The translations under genes and the position numbers were made by a program. A DNA stretch of 64,000 nt from CAYLXC01 sp964387865 (GTDB taxonomy: Bacteria; Patescibacteriota; Microgenomatia; Daviesbacterales; UBA10151). The notes beneath the pieces are model-generated. The model was not told the DNA's origin and did not search any database. It was given only the letters and a program-made list of their open reading frames with translations. The DNA is taken from assembly GCA_964387865.1 (NCBI GenBank), contig CAYLXC010000001.1, forward strand, positions 1 to 64,000, read 5' to 3'. This document shows, piece by piece, positions 1-8,123 of this stretch; within the stretch, counting starts at the first letter, position 1, and each line of letters starts with the position of its first letter.

Positions 1-184
1 CAACCATGTATTGTCTCTTAAGATATGCTGCTGCGCCAACTTGAATAGCAGATGCTATCTCCTGCATCTTCTCATCCCCGCTATCATATTTCAAAATATC
101 TGCAATCAGCCAAATACCATACAAAAGAGCTGCTCCACAAGCAGCCCAAATTATGAGATTAGTGTTATTTACAATAAATTCCAT
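1..184 (-). CDS. hppA: Membrane-bound proton-translocating pyrophosphatase, N-terminal fragment
   Basis: Reading the minus strand from an ATG at 184 gives 61 codons that run off the window edge. The frame opens with a hydrophobic helix (residues about 8-28), followed by a charged stretch and the motif MQEIASAIQVGAAAYLKRQY, which matches the conserved first loop of membrane pyrophosphatases (family pattern EIAxAIxxGAxAYLxRQY). The enzyme couples hydrolysis of pyrophosphate to H+ or Na+ export across the cytoplasmic membrane; which ion and whether K+ is needed cannot be told from this fragment. The catalytic part lies outside the window. It is transcribed in the same direction as lon, 62 bp downstream of the lon stop. 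Confidence 0.85.
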   Translation of the reverse strand, partial: MEFIVNNTNLIIWAACGAALLYGIWLIADILKYDSGDEKMQEIASAIQVGAAAYLKRQYMV

Positions 185-215
185 GAAAATATGGAGGCAG
201 AACAAGTATAGTTTA

Positions 216-234
216 CCCTGAGCTTGTCGAAGGG
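216..234. repeat. Palindromic repeat CCCTGAGCTTGTCGAAGGG
   Basis: A 19-bp imperfect palindrome between lon and hppA. Close relatives occur at 21882-21900, 29988-30008, 37278-37294, 45040-45060 and 47774-47792, some intergenic and several inside reading frames. This is a widespread REP-like sequence in Patescibacteria and other genomes. Confidence 0.7.
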
Positions 235-246
235 TCAAGCAGGAGA

Positions 247-2822
247 TTATGCCATATATGCCGGGGTTATAGGTACTCTTTTTGGCTGGGATACTTGTGA
301 AGGTCTTAATAGAGCCACACTTAATACTTCATCCATATGTTTAACAAACACAAACTTTAAATCCTTTATAACATAATCCGGAATATCTTCCATATCTTTT
401 TCATTATCTTTAGGTGCTATCACAGTCTTTACTCCGGCTCTATGAGCAGCCAGAACTTTTTCTTTTAATCCGCCAATCTCTAATACTCTACCACGGAGTG
501 TAACTTCACCTGTCATAGCAACATCTTTCTTAACAGGAATTTTAGTGAAAGCAGAAACTATAGCCGATGTCAAGGCTATCCCGGCTGATGGTCCATCTTT
601 TGGTATTGCTCCCTCTGGCACATGAACATGCACATCCACTTTTTGGAAAAATCTTTCAGGCAAACCAAGATGCGCCCAATGAGCTCTAACATATGACATG
701 GCAGCCTGTCCTGATTCTTTCATTACATCCCCAAGCTGTCCAGTCAACATTAAACCTCCTTTTCCAGGCATTAATGTTACCTCTATAAATAATACTTCTC
801 CACCAGCTTCAGTAACAGAAAGTCCTGTTGTCATTCCAACCTCATCCTCTTTTTCTGCCAAAATAGGTAAGAATTTAATTGGCCCCAAGAATTTGTGGAT
901 ATCTTCACTCTTTATAATCAATTTTTCTTTCCCGCCATTTCCTTCTGCAACTTTTCTTGCAACCTTTCTTATTACTGCGGAAAGTTCCCTTTCCAAATTT
1001 CTAACCCCTGCTTCCCTTGTATATTCCCTGATTATTGATTTTATTCCATCATCGGAAAATTCAATTTGTTCACGCTTCAATCCGTGATTTGTAATTTGTT
1101 TAGGAATCAGGAAATTTTTTGCAATGTGAAATTTCTCATCCTCAGTGTACCCGGGATAGCGTATAACCTCCAGCCTGTCTTTTAATGCAGGAGGGATTGT
1201 GTCCAAAATATTTGCAGTTGTTATAAACATTACATTAGAAAGATCATACGCAACTTCCAGATAATGATCAGAAAACCCTTCATTCTGCTCAGGGTCTAAT
1301 GCCTCCAAAAGTGCAGACGAAGGATCCCCCCTGTAATCTGATCCAATTTTATCAATCTCATCCAGCATAAAAACTGGATTTTTAGTATGAGCCTGCTTTA
1401 TTCCCTGAATAATTCTTCCGGGCATAGATCCAACATAAGTTCTTCTGTGNNNNNNNNNNNNNNNNNNNNNNNNNNNNNNNNNNNNNNNNNNNNNNNNNNN
1501 NNNNNNNNNNNNNNNNNNNNNNNNNNNNNNNNNNNNNNNNNNNNNNNNNGCTTTATTCCCTGAATAATTCTTCCGGGCATAGATCCAACATAAGTTCTTC
1601 TGTGGCCTCTAATTTCTGCCTCATCACGAATTCCACCAAGGGAAATTTTGACAAACTTCCTATTCAGGGCCCTTGCAATTGATTTACCAATTGATGTTTT
1701 ACCAACACCAGGTGGTCCGACAAAACAAAGTATCGGTCCTTTCATTTTCCCAGCAAGCTTATGTACAGCTAAAAATTCAACCACTCTTTCTTTAACCTTT
1801 TTCAGCCCCCAGTGATCTTCTTCCAATATTTCCTCCGCCTTTTTCAAATCAACTTTTCCGTTTCTTTCAAGTTTCCAGGGAAGATCTGTTAACCACTCCA
1901 GATAATTTCTAATATATCCTGCCTCAGGGTTATAAGAGGACATCTTGGCAAGCCTCGAAAGTTCTTTTCTTGCTCTTTCAAAAACCTCTTTATTCATACC
2001 GCTTTTTTTTATTTTTAGCTCAAATTCATGGATTTCCTGATGCTCACTATCTCCCCCACCTAATTCTTCCTCTATACTTTTCATCTGTTCTCTCAAAATA
2101 GCTTCTTTGGTCATCTTGGAAACTCTCTCTTGAGTCTGAGATGAAATTTTTTGGGAAATTTCCATAATTCTTATTTCCTTTGCCAAAAGCTCAGATAACC
2201 TTTGAAGTCTTTCTGCTGCAGAGACCATTTCCAATATCTGTTGTTTATCTATAGTTTTAAAATCAATTGCCTGAACAACAGAATTAACCATCTGATTTGG
2301 ATCTTCACTGTAAGTAAATAATGACCAGTTAGCAAAATTAGTTTGATCAAAAAAAGGATTTCCCCCCAGCTCTAAAAACCTTTTAACCTGTTCCCTTACA
2401 GTTCTTACCAAAGCCTCAGTTTGTTCTGACCTTTCATAAAGTTCGGGGATTTCTTCAATTTCTGCTTCCAAATAGGGGCTTGTCTGGGTAAATCTTTTCA
2501 AAAAAACTCTGGAAATACCTTCCGCTTGCAATGTATATTCACCTTCTGGATTTTTAACAACCCTGCGTATCAAACAAACTGTCCCCACTTTATAAAGATC
2601 TTTTTCTGTAGGATCTTCAATTTTGCTATTTTTTTGAGTCACAAAAACAATCAGCTTATCACTATTCCAGGCAATATCCAAAGCTGCCTTTGATTTTGGC
2701 CTTCCTGAAATTATAGGAACAGAGTTTCCAGGGAATATAACAGTATCCCTTAATGGGCCCACCGGCATGGTAGGCTTAAGAGTTACTGGCGCTTGTACAA
2801 ACGGTCTTATAGGATCTGCCAT
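247..2822 (-). CDS. lon: ATP-dependent serine protease Lon (interrupted by a scaffold gap)
   Basis: ATP-dependent cytoplasmic protease that degrades misfolded and regulatory proteins. The gene is split here only by the N run at 1450-1549. The N-terminal part (start 2822) carries the Lon substrate-binding domain and the Walker A loop GPPGVGKTS (about residue 369). The C-terminal part carries Walker B (VFMLDEIDK), the catalytic Ser in KDGPSAG (about 694) and the catalytic Lys in GGLKEK (about 737), 43 residues apart as in E. coli Lon. Because the 55 bases on each side of the gap are identical, the real gene should be continuous, about 806 codons, which is normal for the family. A CIRCE-like operator overlaps its promoter, so heat-shock control by HrcA is likely. 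Confidence 0.95.
1450..1549. other. Scaffold gap of 100 N flanked by an identical 55-bp sequence
   Basis: Exactly 100 N, the usual placeholder for a gap of unknown size. The 55 bp to the left (1395-1449) and to the right (1550-1604) are identical and encode the same Lon residues. The two contigs therefore overlap, and the true sequence probably lacks the gap and one 55-bp copy (155 bp in total). Confidence 0.95.
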
Positions 2823-2835
2823 AGTATTCTATATA

Positions 2836-2869
2836 TTAGCAGAATAACATCTTGAGTGCTAAAAGTCAA
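2836..2869 (-). promoter_or_regulatory. lon promoter with CIRCE-like operator
   Basis: On the minus strand TTGACT (2864-2869) and TATTCT are separated by 17 bp, a sigma70-type promoter 18 bp upstream of the lon ATG. Over the spacer and -10 box lies TTAGCACTC-N9-TTCTGCTAA (2836-2862). The CIRCE consensus is TTAGCACTC-N9-GAGTGCTAA, so one half-site is perfect and the other matches 6 of 9. Its position over the promoter fits repression by HrcA. It overlaps the stop codon of the upstream adenosyltransferase gene. Confidence 0.6.
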
Positions 2870-3392
2870 TACCCTTTTTTGCAAGTATTCCTTTCTGAAA
2901 AGGATGCTTTATTTCTCTCATTTCTGTTGCCAAATCTGCCATTTTAATTAGTCTTTTGGATCCGTTATGTCCTGTTAGAATCAAATCTAATCTCTCTGGC
3001 TTATCCCTAATTAATCTTACCACTTTTTCCTCTGGCAAAACACCCGCTGAGGCAGAACCAACTATCTCATCAGCAACAACCACATCCCATTTATCAGATA
3101 CCACTTCATTATACAGTATTTCAAAAGCTTCCTTCGCAGCCAGCTTATGCTTTTTTAAAGGAACTTTATTCCCCAAAATATTTAAAAAACCCTTGCCTCC
3201 CTGGATTATTTTAACCAAAGGAGATAATTTTTTAATTCCCACCAGCTCCCCGGTAAACCAAGCCTTACCGAACTGCACAATCAAGCACTTTTTTTTATAT
3301 CCAACAGCCCTAAGCACTATTCCAAGCGCCGCCGTAGTCTTCCCCTTTCCCTCACCAGTATATAAAATAACCAACCCCTTCTCATCATTCAT
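2859..3392 (-). CDS. cobO: Corrinoid (cob(I)alamin) adenosyltransferase, CobA/BtuR family
   Basis: Transfers the adenosyl group of ATP to reduced corrinoid to make adenosylcobalamin. The 177-residue length is normal for the CobA/CobO/BtuR type. The P-loop GEGKGKTT (residues 13-20) is followed by ALGIVLRAVG, and VVADEIVGSASAGVLPEE (about residue 105) matches the conserved DE region of the family. No other cobalamin biosynthesis gene is in the window, so the protein probably activates a salvaged corrinoid. The evident user is the B12-dependent ribonucleotide reductase 1.4 kb away. It is separated from lon by its own stop and the CIRCE promoter. Confidence 0.9.
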   Translation of the reverse strand: MNDEKGLVILYTGEGKGKTTAALGIVLRAVGYKKKCLIVQFGKAWFTGELVGIKKLSPLVKIIQGGKGFLNILGNKVPLKKHKLAAKEAFEILYNEVVSDKWDVVVADEIVGSASAGVLPEEKVVRLIRDKPERLDLILTGHNGSKRLIKMADLATEMREIKHPFQKGILAKKGIDF

Positions 3393-3429
3393 AAGCCAAT
3401 TCTAACAAAATCCAAGCTGGTTGGAACGG

Positions 3430-3446
3430 ACACCCTTGGGGTGGAT
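3430..3446. repeat. REP-like palindrome upstream of the RAYT transposase
   Basis: The stretch contains CACCCTTGGGGTG, an inverted repeat about 50 bp before the transposase start. A related palindrome, GCACCCCTGGGGTGC, lies just after its stop. Flanking REPs are characteristic of REP-associated tyrosine transposases. Confidence 0.55.
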
Positions 3447-3499
3447 TTGTATTGACACCTGCGGATTTTTGGAGTATCCTAGGCGCAAGATAACATAAA

Positions 3500-4147
3500 A
3501 TGCCATCAAGAATTTTCCCATTTGTTAACGGGCAATATTATCATATTTATAACCGTGGAATTGAAAAACGCCCAATTTTTGTAAACCGTAGGGATCAGAG
3601 TCGCTTTATACAGACAATGCGCTATTACCAATTAGAAGGACCGAAACCCAGATTTTCCAACTCCTTTAATAATCCTTTCTTTAAACCAGACTATAATAAA
3701 AAAATAGTTGATATTATTTGCTACTGTCTTATGCCAAATCATTTTCACTTTTTACTAAAACAACTAAAAGAAGGTGGAATAACTGAGTTTTTAAGTAAGT
3801 TATGCAACAGTTACACTAAATATTTTAATACTAAGTACAAAAGAGTAGGACCTCTGCTTCAAGGAGAATTCAAAGCAGTATTGGTTGAATCAGATGAACA
3901 GCTATTACATCTTTCTCGATATATCCATTTAAATCCCTTAGTTTCATATATTGTTAAGAATCTTGATCTATATGAGTGGTCTTCATATGAGGAATATATT
4001 AATTCAAAAAGTAAAGGAGTATGTGTAAAAGAAAATGTATTAAGTTTTTTTAAATCTCCCGCATCCTATAAGCAATTTGTTTTGGATCAGGCCGAGTATG
4101 GTGAAAAATTGGAACTTATTAAACATCAACTGCATGAAGAAATTTGA
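3500..4147 (+). CDS. REP-associated tyrosine transposase (IS200-like, Y1_Tnp)
   Basis: A 215-residue protein of the Y1 HUH transposase superfamily (RAYT branch). The N-terminus has YYHIYNRGIEKRPIF, typical of RAYTs. The metal-binding HUH motif is HFH (His81 and His83, in MPNHFHFLLK). The candidate nucleophile is Tyr105 or Tyr108 in NSYTKYFNTKY, followed by the RVGPLLQGEFK and SRYIHLNP blocks. Such enzymes cut and move short REP palindromes and are usually single-copy, not part of an insertion sequence. Palindromes related to GCACCCCnGGGGTGC bracket the gene. All motifs are present, so it looks intact. It is oriented against its neighbours. Confidence 0.9.
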   Translation: MPSRIFPFVNGQYYHIYNRGIEKRPIFVNRRDQSRFIQTMRYYQLEGPKPRFSNSFNNPFFKPDYNKKIVDIICYCLMPNHFHFLLKQLKEGGITEFLSKLCNSYTKYFNTKYKRVGPLLQGEFKAVLVESDEQLLHLSRYIHLNPLVSYIVKNLDLYEWSSYEEYINSKSKGVCVKENVLSFFKSPASYKQFVLDQAEYGEKLELIKHQLHEEI

Positions 4148-4150
4148 GCC

Positions 4151-4167
4151 TGCACCCCTGGGGTGCA
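4151..4167. repeat. REP-like palindrome downstream of the RAYT transposase
   Basis: GCACCCCTGGGGTGC lies immediately after the transposase stop. Variants of the same core (CACCC...GGGTG) occur at 3430 and around 37795, making it the likely recognition sequence of this RAYT. Confidence 0.55.
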
Positions 4168-4182
4168 AACCTAAATCAAAGA

Positions 4183-4740
4183 TTAGGCTGTAACTTCGGG
4201 AGTTACAGGTTCGTAATGAAATCTTAAGGTAAATCTTGTGGGGTTATGTGAAATATCCCACACTGCTAATTCGCTAAGATGGTCACCCTCTGCTAAGAAT
4301 TTTGCTTCCCGTAGATACTCATATCTTGGATCCTCTAAGAGCTTACTGGTTCCATCTAATTCTAGTGGGGTAAGTTGCTGTCTATCGTATTTTAAAGTCC
4401 ACCAATCTCCTGGGGAAGGCTGTACTTCTTCAGTTCGAACTCCACCAATCGCTCTTGGGTCAAACACACCTCTAAACGCCTGGAAATATCTAATTCCCTG
4501 ACTATCTGTAACTGGACTGTTCAGCTCAGGATCTAAAAATACTCCATTAGGGGAAATGACAATATAAGGAGGTAACTCATGAGGCATCCCTTTTAAAACT
4601 ATTTCATCATCCGGTAAATATGAAACCTTAACTCTAGTGGCAAGTTCATTAACAAAGACTTCTGCCCAACAAGAACCCCTCTCCTGAATAGTCCTTTCAA
4701 AATCCTTTACAAGTTGACCAAAGTAATCAGTCTCTACCAT
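4183..4740 (-). CDS. Hypothetical protein, unknown function
   Basis: I do not recognise this protein (about 185 residues from the ATG at 4740; a longer form starts at 4758). It has no signal peptide or membrane segment, is acidic and rich in Pro, Glu and aromatic residues, with an apparently globular core (residues about 40-180) containing repeated Tyr/Trp pairs such as GDWWTLKYD and RYEYLREAK. It lies 24 bp downstream of the nrdJ stop in the same direction, so it may be co-transcribed with the reductase, with the transposase downstream in the opposite orientation. No catalytic motif is visible. Confidence 0.65.
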   Translation of the reverse strand: MVETDYFGQLVKDFERTIQERGSCWAEVFVNELATRVKVSYLPDDEIVLKGMPHELPPYIVISPNGVFLDPELNSPVTDSQGIRYFQAFRGVFDPRAIGGVRTEEVQPSPGDWWTLKYDRQQLTPLELDGTSKLLEDPRYEYLREAKFLAEGDHLSELAVWDISHNPTRFTLRFHYEPVTPEVTA

Positions 4741-4764
4741 TTCAGTGTAGTATAACAAATAAAG

Positions 4765-7443
4765 TCAACACATACTATACCCGCAACTGTGACACTTTTT
4801 GCAGCCTTCTTCCATAACAAATGTGGCTGAGCCGCATTCCGGACATAAATCTACTTGAGAAGTGAGAGGTGAGAATTGGGATGTGGAATTTTGCCGTGCG
4901 TCGCCAGAGGCTATGCCGGCGGCGCGAAGTGAGATATCTTGATTCCCATTTCCAATATCCACCTTATCTTCTCCATTAAATGTCAAATTGAGCGGCACAA
5001 CTTCCCCACCCTGATTTTCAGATGGCAAAGCCATATCTTCTGCCAAAACCTTGGCAATTGCATCTGCCAAACTCAATACCCTGTTTTTACCAAATCCAAC
5101 AGATGAGGCTCCTCCTATCCCTTTGAGCTGCCCTACAATTTTTTGGGCAACAGCTTTTGGATCCGTTTCTCTTGCTCCCCTTGCAAGCCTTAAGGAAAGT
5201 GATACCAGTCTTCCCATAGCCTCAGCATCAGCCATAGTGTGCATCCCGGCCCGCCCGACTGTTACAAAAACCTCAAACGGTTGATCTTGTTCATCTCTAT
5301 TTATAGTAATAAATGCCTCACCTACCGGTGTTGTAATTTTATATGTTCTACCACGAAGAATCATCGGCCTTTGGGCAACCGGTGTCGAGTCTGACTCGGC
5401 ACTTGCAGCAGAATCCAAATTTTTAGGTTTTAAACTAGATGCTACATTCAAAACTTGCGTTGTTTTTGACCCATCTCTATAAATTGTGATTCCATTACAT
5501 CCTGTTTCCCAAGCCATCATATAGGCTATCCTTACATCATCTCTTGTTGCCCAGTTTGGCAAATTTATAGTTTTGGAAACTCCATTGTCAGTATATTTTT
5601 GAAAAGCTGACTGCATTTTAACATGCCATACAGGCTCAATCTCAGGCGCTGTTACAAAAACTTTTTGCCAAGTGGGAGGCACATCATCTACCCCACTAAC
5701 AAATCCATGATCCATTACTTTTTGAGCCAAATCATCAGAATAAAAACCCTCCTTTTTGGAAATATCACTAAATGTTTTATTTGCAATTGTTAAATATCTC
5801 ATCTGATCCCCTCCTTTTTTGGCCCTATGAATATAAGCTAATGCAAAAACAGGCTCTATTCCTGAGGAACAATCTCCAATTATAGAAATTGTGCCTGTTG
5901 GGGCAATTGTTGTTACAGTTGAGTTTCTGATTGGACTTTTATCAGCATAGATTGAATTTACCCAATTTGGGAATGGACCACGAAGTTTTGCCAAATTCTC
6001 AGACTCTAAATGTCCCTCTTCATTTATAAATTTCATCACTTTCTCACCTAAATCCAAAGCCTCTTGAGAATCATATGGAATCTTAAGCCTAAATAACATG
6101 TCTGCCCAACCCATAACTCCCAAACCTATCCTTCTATTATTATGAACCTCATCATAAATTTGTTTTAAGGTATACGGATTTGTCTGGACAACATTATCCA
6201 AAAAGTGTACTGCCATATGTATAACTTCCCTAAGAACGTCCCAATCCACATCAAAGCTTCCATCCGCCAGCTGGCGGACAAACTTTCCCAAATTAATTGA
6301 TCCTAAATTACAAGCATCCCAAGGTGCCAGCGGCTGCTCTCCGCATGGATTTGTACTCTCTATTGTTTCAAGTTTTGGAACAGGATTTGCTGGAGAATTA
6401 TTTATCCTGTCAATAAAAATAAGTCCAGGATCCCCGGTATGCCAGGCCCTTTCAATTATCTCATCAAAAACCTCCCTAGCATTTAATTTCCCAACAACCT
6501 TCCCACTTTGGGGAGAAATTAGCTCATAATCTTCCCCTTTATCTAGTGCTTTCATAAACTTATTGGTAACTGCACAAGAAATATTAAAATTGGCAATTTG
6601 TTTATCCAAAAGTAAGGTTTTAAAATATGCTCGAGCACTATCATCAGGTAAAAGCGGAGCAACACCTTCATACACAGGTTTATTTAAATCATCAAGCTCT
6701 GCCTTACTTCTTATAAATTCCATAATATCCGGGTGATCAATTCGTAAAATGCCCATATTTGCACCGCGTCTAGTCCCTCCCTGTTTTATAGACTCTGTTG
6801 CAGCATTAAATACTCTTAAAAATGACACAGGGCCGGATGCTACACCACCTGTTGTGTTAACAATTGATCCCGCAGGTCTAAGTCTGGAAAAAGCAAAACC
6901 AGTTCCACCTCCTGTTTGATGAATCAAAGCTGCATATTTTACGCTGTCAAAAATCTCAGGCAATGAATCCCCAACAGGAAGCACAAAACATGCAGAGTAT
7001 TGCAAGCCGTTTTGCTTTCCAGCATTCATAATTGTTGGGGAATTAGGCAAAAACTTCTGAGTTACCATCATTTTATAAAAATCCAAGGCCAAATTGAAAA
7101 CTTCTCTCTCTTTTGCCTTGAAGTCAAAATCTCCAGAGGCAATATCATAGGCAATATGCCAAAATCTCTCGGAAACACTTTCAACAATTTCCAAATTCCC
7201 ACCCTTTAAAAGATATCTTTCCTGCAAAATCTTATTTGAAGAATCGGAAAATAGAGGTTTTGGTAATCCTCTGGGAATAGAGGGCATTTTCTTGTATCTT
7301 GGAACAAATCTAGTTTCAAAAGTCCTGGAGTTACTATCGTGTCCATTTCTTCTTACCTCGCCATTTGACTTTCTTCCGTTCCTTCTAGGTACAGCAACAA
7401 CTTGGGATATGGAGTTTTGAGATTCTTGCTTCATATTTTTCAT
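4765..7443 (-). CDS. nrdJ: Adenosylcobalamin-dependent (class II) ribonucleoside-diphosphate reductase
   Basis: Reduces ribonucleotides to deoxyribonucleotides using adenosylcobalamin as radical source, the sole dNTP route visible here. Recognisable blocks in order are FLPNSPTIMNAG, the HQTGGGTGFAFSRLRPAG loop, NPCGEQPL...CNLGSINL with the active-site Cys-x-Glu, and TTIAPTGTISIIG. The C-terminus has a zinc-ribbon-like CPECG...CKKCHSCGYSMC that also offers the redox cysteines. About 892 residues from the ATG at 7443. A TTG at 7455 is in frame but lies inside a repeat hairpin, so 7443 is preferred. Three palindromes are embedded in frame (4893-4929, 5382-5402, 6263-6278). Upstream lie nrdR and a possible NrdR box, and cobO nearby supplies the cofactor. 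Confidence 0.95.
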   Translation of the reverse strand: MKNMKQESQNSISQVVAVPRRNGRKSNGEVRRNGHDSNSRTFETRFVPRYKKMPSIPRGLPKPLFSDSSNKILQERYLLKGGNLEIVESVSERFWHIAYDIASGDFDFKAKEREVFNLALDFYKMMVTQKFLPNSPTIMNAGKQNGLQYSACFVLPVGDSLPEIFDSVKYAALIHQTGGGTGFAFSRLRPAGSIVNTTGGVASGPVSFLRVFNAATESIKQGGTRRGANMGILRIDHPDIMEFIRSKAELDDLNKPVYEGVAPLLPDDSARAYFKTLLLDKQIANFNISCAVTNKFMKALDKGEDYELISPQSGKVVGKLNAREVFDEIIERAWHTGDPGLIFIDRINNSPANPVPKLETIESTNPCGEQPLAPWDACNLGSINLGKFVRQLADGSFDVDWDVLREVIHMAVHFLDNVVQTNPYTLKQIYDEVHNNRRIGLGVMGWADMLFRLKIPYDSQEALDLGEKVMKFINEEGHLESENLAKLRGPFPNWVNSIYADKSPIRNSTVTTIAPTGTISIIGDCSSGIEPVFALAYIHRAKKGGDQMRYLTIANKTFSDISKKEGFYSDDLAQKVMDHGFVSGVDDVPPTWQKVFVTAPEIEPVWHVKMQSAFQKYTDNGVSKTINLPNWATRDDVRIAYMMAWETGCNGITIYRDGSKTTQVLNVASSLKPKNLDSAASAESDSTPVAQRPMILRGRTYKITTPVGEAFITINRDEQDQPFEVFVTVGRAGMHTMADAEAMGRLVSLSLRLARGARETDPKAVAQKIVGQLKGIGGASSVGFGKNRVLSLADAIAKVLAEDMALPSENQGGEVVPLNLTFNGEDKVDIGNGNQDISLRAAGIASGDARQNSTSQFSPLTSQVDLCPECGSATFVMEEGCKKCHSCGYSMC
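6263..6278. repeat. In-frame palindrome TCCGCCAGCTGGCGGA inside nrdJ
   Basis: A perfect 16-bp palindrome translated as part of VRQLADGS in the reductase. A less perfect one lies at 5382-5402 (around GTCGAGTCTGACTCG) and a GC-rich repeat at 4893-4929. They are short peptides gained in an otherwise conserved protein and resemble palindromic repeats that insert into coding regions. Confidence 0.55.
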
Positions 7444-7449
7444 ATTATT

Positions 7450-7517
7450 TGACAAAATGCGTACAATTCATAAACGCATTTTGTCATCCTGAGCGAGCGA
7501 AGCGAGTCGAAGGATCT
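7450..7517. repeat. Two-hairpin repeat, copy 1
   Basis: GACAAAATGCGT (7451-7462) and ACGCATTTTGTC (7474-7485) form a perfect 12-bp stem with an 11-nt loop (ACAATTCATAA). They are followed by ATCCT...AGGAT (7486-7516) closing a second hairpin around GCGAGCGAAGCGAG. Copies 2 (33215-33274) and 3 (59326-59392) share this design. Here it lies between nrdR and nrdJ and may sit in the nrdJ leader. Confidence 0.75.
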
Positions 7518-7534
7518 CCTCAATGTGTCCGCTT

Positions 7535-7550
7535 ACTCCCTCTATAGTGT
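7535..7550 (-). promoter_or_regulatory. Possible NrdR box
   Basis: On the minus strand ACACTATAGAGGGAGT agrees with the NrdR-box consensus acaCwAtATaTwGwgt at 13 of 16 positions. It lies about 90 bp upstream of nrdJ, overlapping the nrdR stop. NrdR boxes normally come in pairs about 31-32 bp apart; I see no second good box, so this stays tentative. Confidence 0.35.
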
Positions 7551-7982
7551 TCGTATCTCCTTTGCAAAATCTTTTGGATCCCCAAAACTTCTATAAACTG
7601 ATGCAAACCTAAGATATGCAATAGGATCTAATTTTTTAAGCTCTGATAAAACCCACCTACCAAGCATTTGAGATTGAATTTCTTTTAATCTTTTAACTCT
7701 GATTTTTGCCTCAATTCTATCAACAATTTTAGGAACTTTATCTATTCCAGGCCTTTTTTCTAAAGCCTTAAGTAACCCCAAATGCAATTTTTGTTCTGAA
7801 AATGCTTCCCTTCTTCCATCTTTTTTAACTACCATCAACTCAAGCTGAGCTACAGCTTCATAAGTTGTAAAGCGGTGGCCGCATTTTAAACATTCCCTTC
7901 TTCTCCTAATTTCCCCACGGCCATCAACACTACGCTTATCAACTACTTTACTTAAATTGCTCTCGCAGAAAGGACACTTCAT
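7542..7982 (-). CDS. nrdR: Transcriptional repressor NrdR
   Basis: Zinc-ribbon plus ATP-cone repressor of ribonucleotide reductase genes. The 146-residue length is typical. Zinc ligands are Cys3, Cys6, Cys31 and Cys34 (CPFC...CLKC), with the DNA-binding RRRREC stretch between them. The ATP-cone follows (MVVKKDGRREAFSEQKLHLGL), ending with a conserved YLRFASVYRSF segment. It is directly upstream of nrdJ in the same orientation, with about 100 bp between them containing a repeat hairpin. Its own promoter may be the TTGACA seen at about 8028-8033 on the minus strand. Confidence 0.96.
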   Translation of the reverse strand: MKCPFCESNLSKVVDKRSVDGRGEIRRRRECLKCGHRFTTYEAVAQLELMVVKKDGRREAFSEQKLHLGLLKALEKRPGIDKVPKIVDRIEAKIRVKRLKEIQSQMLGRWVLSELKKLDPIAYLRFASVYRSFGDPKDFAKEIRTL

Positions 7983-8057
7983 TTAAAAATCCAGACAAAA
8001 TAAGCATAACATATTGGGATCTGAATGTGTCAATACACAAGATGTTGTATACCACTG

Positions 8058-8115
8058 TCATTCCCGCGAAAGCGGGAATCTACATAATTGGATCCCGTAC
8101 TTGATACGGGATGAC
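8058..8115. repeat. Palindromic repeat pair
   Basis: GTCATTCCCGCGAAAGCGGG followed by ATCCCGTACTTGATACGGGAT form two adjacent hairpins between nrdR and the cyclophilin gene. A similar pair lies at 48431-48511 with changed but complementary stems. Confidence 0.6.
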
Positions 8116-8123
8116 GATTGAGA

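Noticed and set aside
698..1087. Plus-strand frame inside lon
   Set aside because: It is the antisense of a clearly conserved protease domain, with no promoter or ribosome-binding site; the same applies to many other long antisense frames in this AT-rich window.
247..2822. Two separate lon genes or a frameshifted lon
   Set aside because: The two halves are separated only by a 100-N gap with identical 55-bp flanks, and all motifs of a single Lon are present in order.
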